Positions 51,501 to 57,500 of a stretch of 64,000 bases of DNA are shown here, one piece after another. The number at the start of each line of letters is the position of its first letter. The first letter of the stretch is position 1. Under the pieces are notes generated by a model. It made no database searches and was not told the DNA's origin. It saw nothing but the letters and a program-made list of their open reading frames with translations. This DNA is from Chlorocebus sabaeus (lineage: Eukaryota; Chordata; Mammalia; Primates; Cercopithecidae), in NCBI RefSeq assembly GCF_047675955.1, contig NC_132904.1:993501-1057500 (forward strand), given 5' to 3'. Made by a program: the position numbers and the translations under genes.

Positions 51501-54500
51501 GGGAGAGGCCGGACCCCGCAGCTCTCTGTGCTTCTGCAGAAAGGTGAGACCTGGGCCACGCCCAACTGCTCTGAGGCCACCTGTGAGGGCAACAACATCA
51601 TCTCCCTGCGCCCGCGAACGTGCCCGAGGGTGGAGAAACCCACCTGTGCCAATGGCTACCCGGCCCTGAAGGTGGCCGACCAGGACGGCTGCTGCTATCA
51701 CTACCAGTGCCAGTGTGAGTGGAGCACCGGGCAGGAGCCGGGGCAGCCACTCCCGACCCAGGTGGAAAGGGGTGGGGCAGAGGAGGGGGCTTGGGTGAAG
51801 CAGAAAGGAATCAGGTGGGACAGCAGGAAGGACTTCCCATCATCGAGGCGGGGATGCACGGGGCCGAGCCTCCCTACTTAGGGGTGCTGAGTAAATCCCT
51901 GTGAGCCTCGGAGCAGCCTGGCTGGAGAAGGTGGAGGGGTCTGTCCCTGCCTTGCTCCAGCCTTGTCAAGCGCCTGTTGGTTGGAGCTCTGTGCAAATGC
52001 TGGTCACGTGTGTTCTGATGATGTGGAGGGTCTCGTGCGCCCTGTGAGGGGAGACGGTGGGGGGTCAGGAACAGATGTGACCTGTTGGGAGAAAACCCCG
52101 GGGCCATGGTGCCACCATCCCATAAGGCTGCCCCCGGGGCCTGGCAGGTGTGTGCAGCGGCTGGGGTGATCCCCACTACATCACCTTTGACGGCACCTAC
52201 TACACCTTCCTGGACAACTGCACGTACGTGCTGGTGCAGCAGATCGTGCCCGTGTACGGCCACTTCCGCGTGCTGGTGGACAACGACTTCTGCGGCGCGG
52301 AGGATGGGCTTTCCTGCCCGAAGTCCGTCATCCTGGAGTACCAGCAGGACCGCGTGGTGCTGACCCGCAAGTCAGTCCACGGGGCGATGATCAATGAGGT
52401 GGGGGTGTGCCCGGTGTGCTGGGTAGAGGGTGGGGGACGTGGGTTTCCTGTCTAGAGCCTGAGCAGTGGCTGACCGCCTGCCCGCCCGCCCGCCTTCTAT
52501 CTTCCCGTCGACTGCACCCCGCGTCCAGATCATCTTCAACAACAAGGTAGTCAGCCCTGGCTTCCGGAAAAACGGCATCGTGGTTTCGCGCGTCGGCATC
52601 AAGATGTATGCGACCATCCCGGCACTGGGCGTCCAGGTCATGTTCTCCGGCCTCATCTTCTCGGTGGAGGTGCCCTTCAGCAAGTTTGCCAACAACACCG
52701 AGGGCCAGTGCGGTGAGGCCACAGGGCTCCCAGGCATCGTCTGGCACTCACGGGGGCAGGGGGTACTGGGCAGGGTGCGAGGCCGCCACGTGCTGCACGT
52801 GCTGGTGTCTCTGCTTTCTGGCTGCTCTGCCGAGCGCAGGTCACACGCATGAGGCCTACACCTGCCCGTACCTACAGCTCCCCGGTGCCATGGGGACTGC
52901 CCCAGGGTTGTTCTTGGGGGACAGCGAGGCACAGGCAGGGTCCACTGCAGTCCACCAAGGTGTGACCCTGAGATGCCAGGGTCCTGTCCCCCAGCTGGGG
53001 GTGCTGAGCCCCATGTGGACTGGGGCCGCCTGGCTCTGCTGTCCAGCAACCTGACCCCCACTGCATCTGTCCAGGCACTTGCACCAACGACCTGAAGGAT
53101 GAGTGCCGCACGCCTGGGGGCACGGTGGTCGCTTCCTGCTCTGAGATGTCTGGCCTCTGGAATGTCAGCATCCCCAACCAGCCAGCCTGCCACGGGCCTC
53201 GCCCGCTGCCCACCACGGTCGGGCCCACGACAGTTGGATCCACCACGGTCGGGCCCACGACCCCGCCTGCTCCGTGCCCACCATCGTCCATCTGCCGGCT
53301 GATTCTGAGCAAGTGAGACTTGGGTGCAAGGGAGGGAGGGTCAGCGTGGCCGCCCCACCCCCACCCTTCCAAGGGCTGGCGGGGAAGAGGTACGTTTTCA
53401 GGGGGCTCCTGAGAGGAAACAAGAGCTGCTGGTGCCACAGGCCAAGGAGGGGCAGGTGCTGGGGAGGAGTGGGTGCTGGGAAGGGGTGGGTGCTGGGGAG
53501 GGGTGGGTGCTGGGGAGGGGTGGGTGCTGGGGGGGGCAGGGACTGGGAGGGGTGGGTGCTGGGGAGGGGTGGGTGCTGGGGAGGGGGGACAGGGACTGGG
53601 AGGGGTGGGTGCTGGGGAGGGGTGGGTACTGGGAGGGGTGGGTGCTGGGGAGAGGTGGGTGGTGGGGAGGGGTGGGTGCTGGGGAGGGGTGGGTGCTGGG
53701 GAGGGGTGGGTGCTGGGGAGGGGGGACAGGGACTGGGAGGGGTGGGTGCTGGGGAGGGGTGGGTGCTGGGGAGGGGTGGGTGCTGGGGAGGGGGGACAGG
53801 GACTGGGAGGGGTGGGTGCTGGGGAGGGGTGGGTACTGGGAGGGGTAGGTGCTGGGGAGAGGTGGGTGGTGGGGAGGGGTGGGTGCTGGGGAGGGGGACA
53901 GGGACTGGGAGGGGTGGGTGCTGGGGAGGAGTGGTCATGGCTGGAATGCTGCCAAGGGCTGGCCGGGCCCAGCGGTCTCTGAGGCTCCCTGCTGGCTTAG
54001 GCGTATGGACGGGGGCATCGGTCACCACCCCCAGACAGCTCCCAGGTTTGCAGGGCGGCAGTGGGGGGCCCAGGAAGAAGAACTTGCAGAAATAAGTGTA
54101 TGATGCCATCCGGACCCCCAACCCCGGCCCCCAAGCCCACAGAATATGTGGAAGGAGGCTTTCCGGGCACAGACAGGAGGGCGGCCGCACACCAGCGGCT
54201 GCTCAGGGACTCACTTCACCTGGGGACTGCCCTGAAGCCTGGGAGTCTGACGTGGAGCAGCAGGTGGCCGGAGAGGCTGCACTCAGCACCCCACGCGTCC
54301 CTCCTACAGGGTCTTTGAGCCGTGCCACGCCGTGATCCCGCCACTGCCATTCTATGAGGGCTGCACTTTCGACCAGTGCCACAGGACCGACCTGGACACG
54401 GTGTGCTCCAGCCTGGAGCTGTACGCGGCGCTCTGCGCGTCCCAAGACGTCTGCATCGACTGGAGAGGCCGGACCAACCACATGTGCCGTGAGTTCCCCC

Positions 54501-57500
54501 ACTGTCCTCAGGGTCCCAAGTCGCTTGTGAGGGGCACAGGTACGCCAGGCAGACCCTCAGGGTGGGCTCGGGCAGTCAGGGTGGGACCTGGAGGAGGAGG
54601 GGTCAGCCCCAGGACAGAGTGTTCCTGGTTCCCTGGAGAGAAAGGAGGGTGTCCACATCGGGGAGCCCGTGGCGGGGCCCCCGGGTGTGGCAGGCCGTGG
54701 CCAGGCCCAGGCCCACGGGTGGCTGCGGGCAGCTCTGGAGAAGATGTTGGTGCCCAGCGGCCCATGTTGTTCTGGGTGGGTGCCCTCCCTCCCTCTCAGG
54801 TGTGACCTCCCCTCCCCACAGCTTTCACCTGCCCAGCCGACAAGGTGTACCAGCCCTGCGGCCCGAGCAACCCCTCCTACTGCTATGGGAACGACAGCGC
54901 CAGCCTCGGGTAGGCGCCGTCCCTCCTGGCCCTGCTGTGGGCCGCTGCAGCCACCCGGACCCCAGCCTCCTGCTGCGTCTCCCACTCCCAGGCTGGGGCC
55001 CTTCCCACCTGGAGGGAAAAAAGACATCCATCAACCCTATGCTCTCCACAGGGCCCTGCCGGAGGCCGGCCCCATCACCGAAGGCTGCTTCTGTCCGGAG
55101 GGCATGACCTTCTTCAGCACCAGTGCCCAAGTCTGCGTGCCCACGGGCTGCCCCAGTACGTGCCCCAGGCTGGGGCTAGTGGGGTGGCAGGACTGGGCCT
55201 GTGACTGTTGGCCAGGTCCTGGGGTCCGCCTGGCCCCAACACGGGACCCTGCCCCTTGCCCCTGTCGTGGCGGCTGACCCCCCATGACCTCAGATCTCTC
55301 TCCTTCCAGGGTGTCTGGGGCCCCACGGAGAGCCGGTGAAGGTGAGTGGGAGGTGTGGCCCGAGAGGGCACTGGAGTCCAAGAGCCTAAGGAGGGAGGCT
55401 CTGGAAACACTAGCCCCAGAAATGGTCAGAGGAGGCTTAGGGGACGGGGTGTCCGCCATGGGAGGAGTTAGGCTCCCAGAAAGACTCGGGGATCTCCCTT
55501 CCCAGGTACCCACTCTGCCCGCACTGGGGACCATGCCAGGGCTTCTGTCCTGGTGTTGCTGTGTGGGTCCCGGCCCCGAGGCTGGCCATACTCTTCCCTT
55601 CCTTGGGACCCCCTTCTGCCCAGCTGAGACTGAGGCAGTGTGAGGTGGGGGCGCAGGCCAGTCACCCCACAGCCCGCCCACCTTGCAGAGCTTCCTGCCC
55701 ATGCTTGGCCCACCCTGCACTTTAGAAGCTCTACTCCTGCGGGGTCCTCAGCTGCAGACCACACGGCCTCCACACTGCATGAGCCAGCCTGGCTGCTGCG
55801 CCCCTGGGTGCAGCCGCTGTGGATGCTGGACCTCAGGCCTCTCCCTCGCAGGTGGGCCACACCGTCGGCAGGGACTGCCAGGAGTGTACGTGTGAGGCGG
55901 CCACGTGGACGCTGACCTGCCGACCCAAGCTCTGCCCGCTGCCCCCTGCCTGCCCCCTGCCCGGCTTCGTGCCTGTGCCTGCAGCCCCACAGGCCGGCCA
56001 GTGCTGCCCCCAGTACAACTGCGGTAAGCCCTTGGCTGGGTGGGAGGCACGGCGTGGCAGGCAGGTGACCCGGAGCCCACTCGGCCCGGCCTTTGCTGCT
56101 GCCTTGGGGCACGCACCTGGGGGCAGTGCCTATGAGGGTGCCCCCTTCTCCGATCCTGCAACAGCCTCATCTGGAGACCCCCCAGCGGGCTGTCTGGACA
56201 GTCCGCAATCCTGTAGACCCCGGGGGTGGGCCTTTGGGCGGGGGCAGGGGACAGACTCCCAATTGCCTCCCTCCGCCCCCACAGCCTGCAACACCAGCCA
56301 CTGCCCTGCACCCGTGGACTGTCCTGAGGGTGCCCATGCGATCCTGACCCACGAGGAGGGGGACTGCTGCCCGGTCCAAAACTGCAGTGAGTGTCCTGGA
56401 CCAGACCTTGTCATGGGCCGTGGGCTGGGGTCTCCACCTGGGATTTTGGGGGGCCATAACCAGATAACCAGATACCACTGCGGCTTGTCCACTGCCAGTC
56501 TGTGGCTCTGGACTGAGCCTTCCGCAGGGACAAGGCTTGACAAACCCCAGTGACGAGCCTGGGAATGAGGCGCCCAGGAGGCTGCAGGGGTGGGAATGCC
56601 GAGGGTGAGGGGAGGACGGGTGGCAGGGGGTGCAGCTGCTTGTCTTCTCCTGGGCAGACTGGACAGAGTGCAGCATCAACGGGACCTTGTACCAGGTAAG
56701 AGCCGCAGAGCTCAGACCCCCACAGCCACAGGGACGGAGCTTCCTGCTGACTCTAGGGCCCAGGTAGACTTCGGAGCACCTGCCAACCCCCACTGGGGTC
56801 AGGGACTTTAGTCTCTGCGGACACAGCCCACTATTAAGTGTGGCTGAGGCCCCAGGTCGGTCCCAGGCCCCGGAAATGTGGACATCTACACCCTGGCCTG
56901 CCTGACTCCGGGGGGCTTTGCCTCTCCTGGCACCACAGCACAGCCAGGCTTGCATCCCATGGCTCTGTCCTGAGCATGTGGCCCCCATCCATGGGGGTGC
57001 AACGTGGGGCTCTGCCCTAGGGATGGGGACCCTGGGCTGTGGCCTCTGTACCAGGAGGTGCCACCAAGAGTCACCCCAGGGGTGCAAGTCAGCCTGATAG
57101 GAAGCGGCCTGGAGGCGGATGTCTGGGAAGGTGGGGGCAGCAAACCAGTTGGGAGGCAGGGGGCAGGTCTCCTCAGGGCCCAAGCTCATGGGCCCTCAGC
57201 AGAGTGTCTGCTGCCCTGGCTCTTCCCAGCCTGGCGCCGTGGTGTCCTCGAGCCTGTGTGAAACCTGCAGGTGTGAGCTGCCTGGCGGCCCCCTGTCGGA
57301 CACGTTTGTGGTCAGTTGTGAGGCCCAGATCTGCAACTCACACTGCCCTGTGGTGAGTGCCCCTGCCCTGCCCCCACCCCGTCCTGGCCCCTGGAGGGCA
57401 GTGGTCCTCTGGACTCCAGCCACATGTCCATCCCTCCCACAGGGCTTTGAGTACCAGGAGCAGAGCGGGCAGTGCTGTGGCACCTGTGTGCAGGTCGCCT

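Larger units (their letters stand above)
50563..52147. other. MUC5AC: Introns 31-33, non-coding content
   Basis: Intron 31 (262 bp) is less GC-rich than its neighbours. Introns 32 (515 bp) and 33 (433 bp) hold nothing recognised. A strong-looking donor GTGAGTG lies 4 nt inside intron 31, at 50567. Confidence 0.5.
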
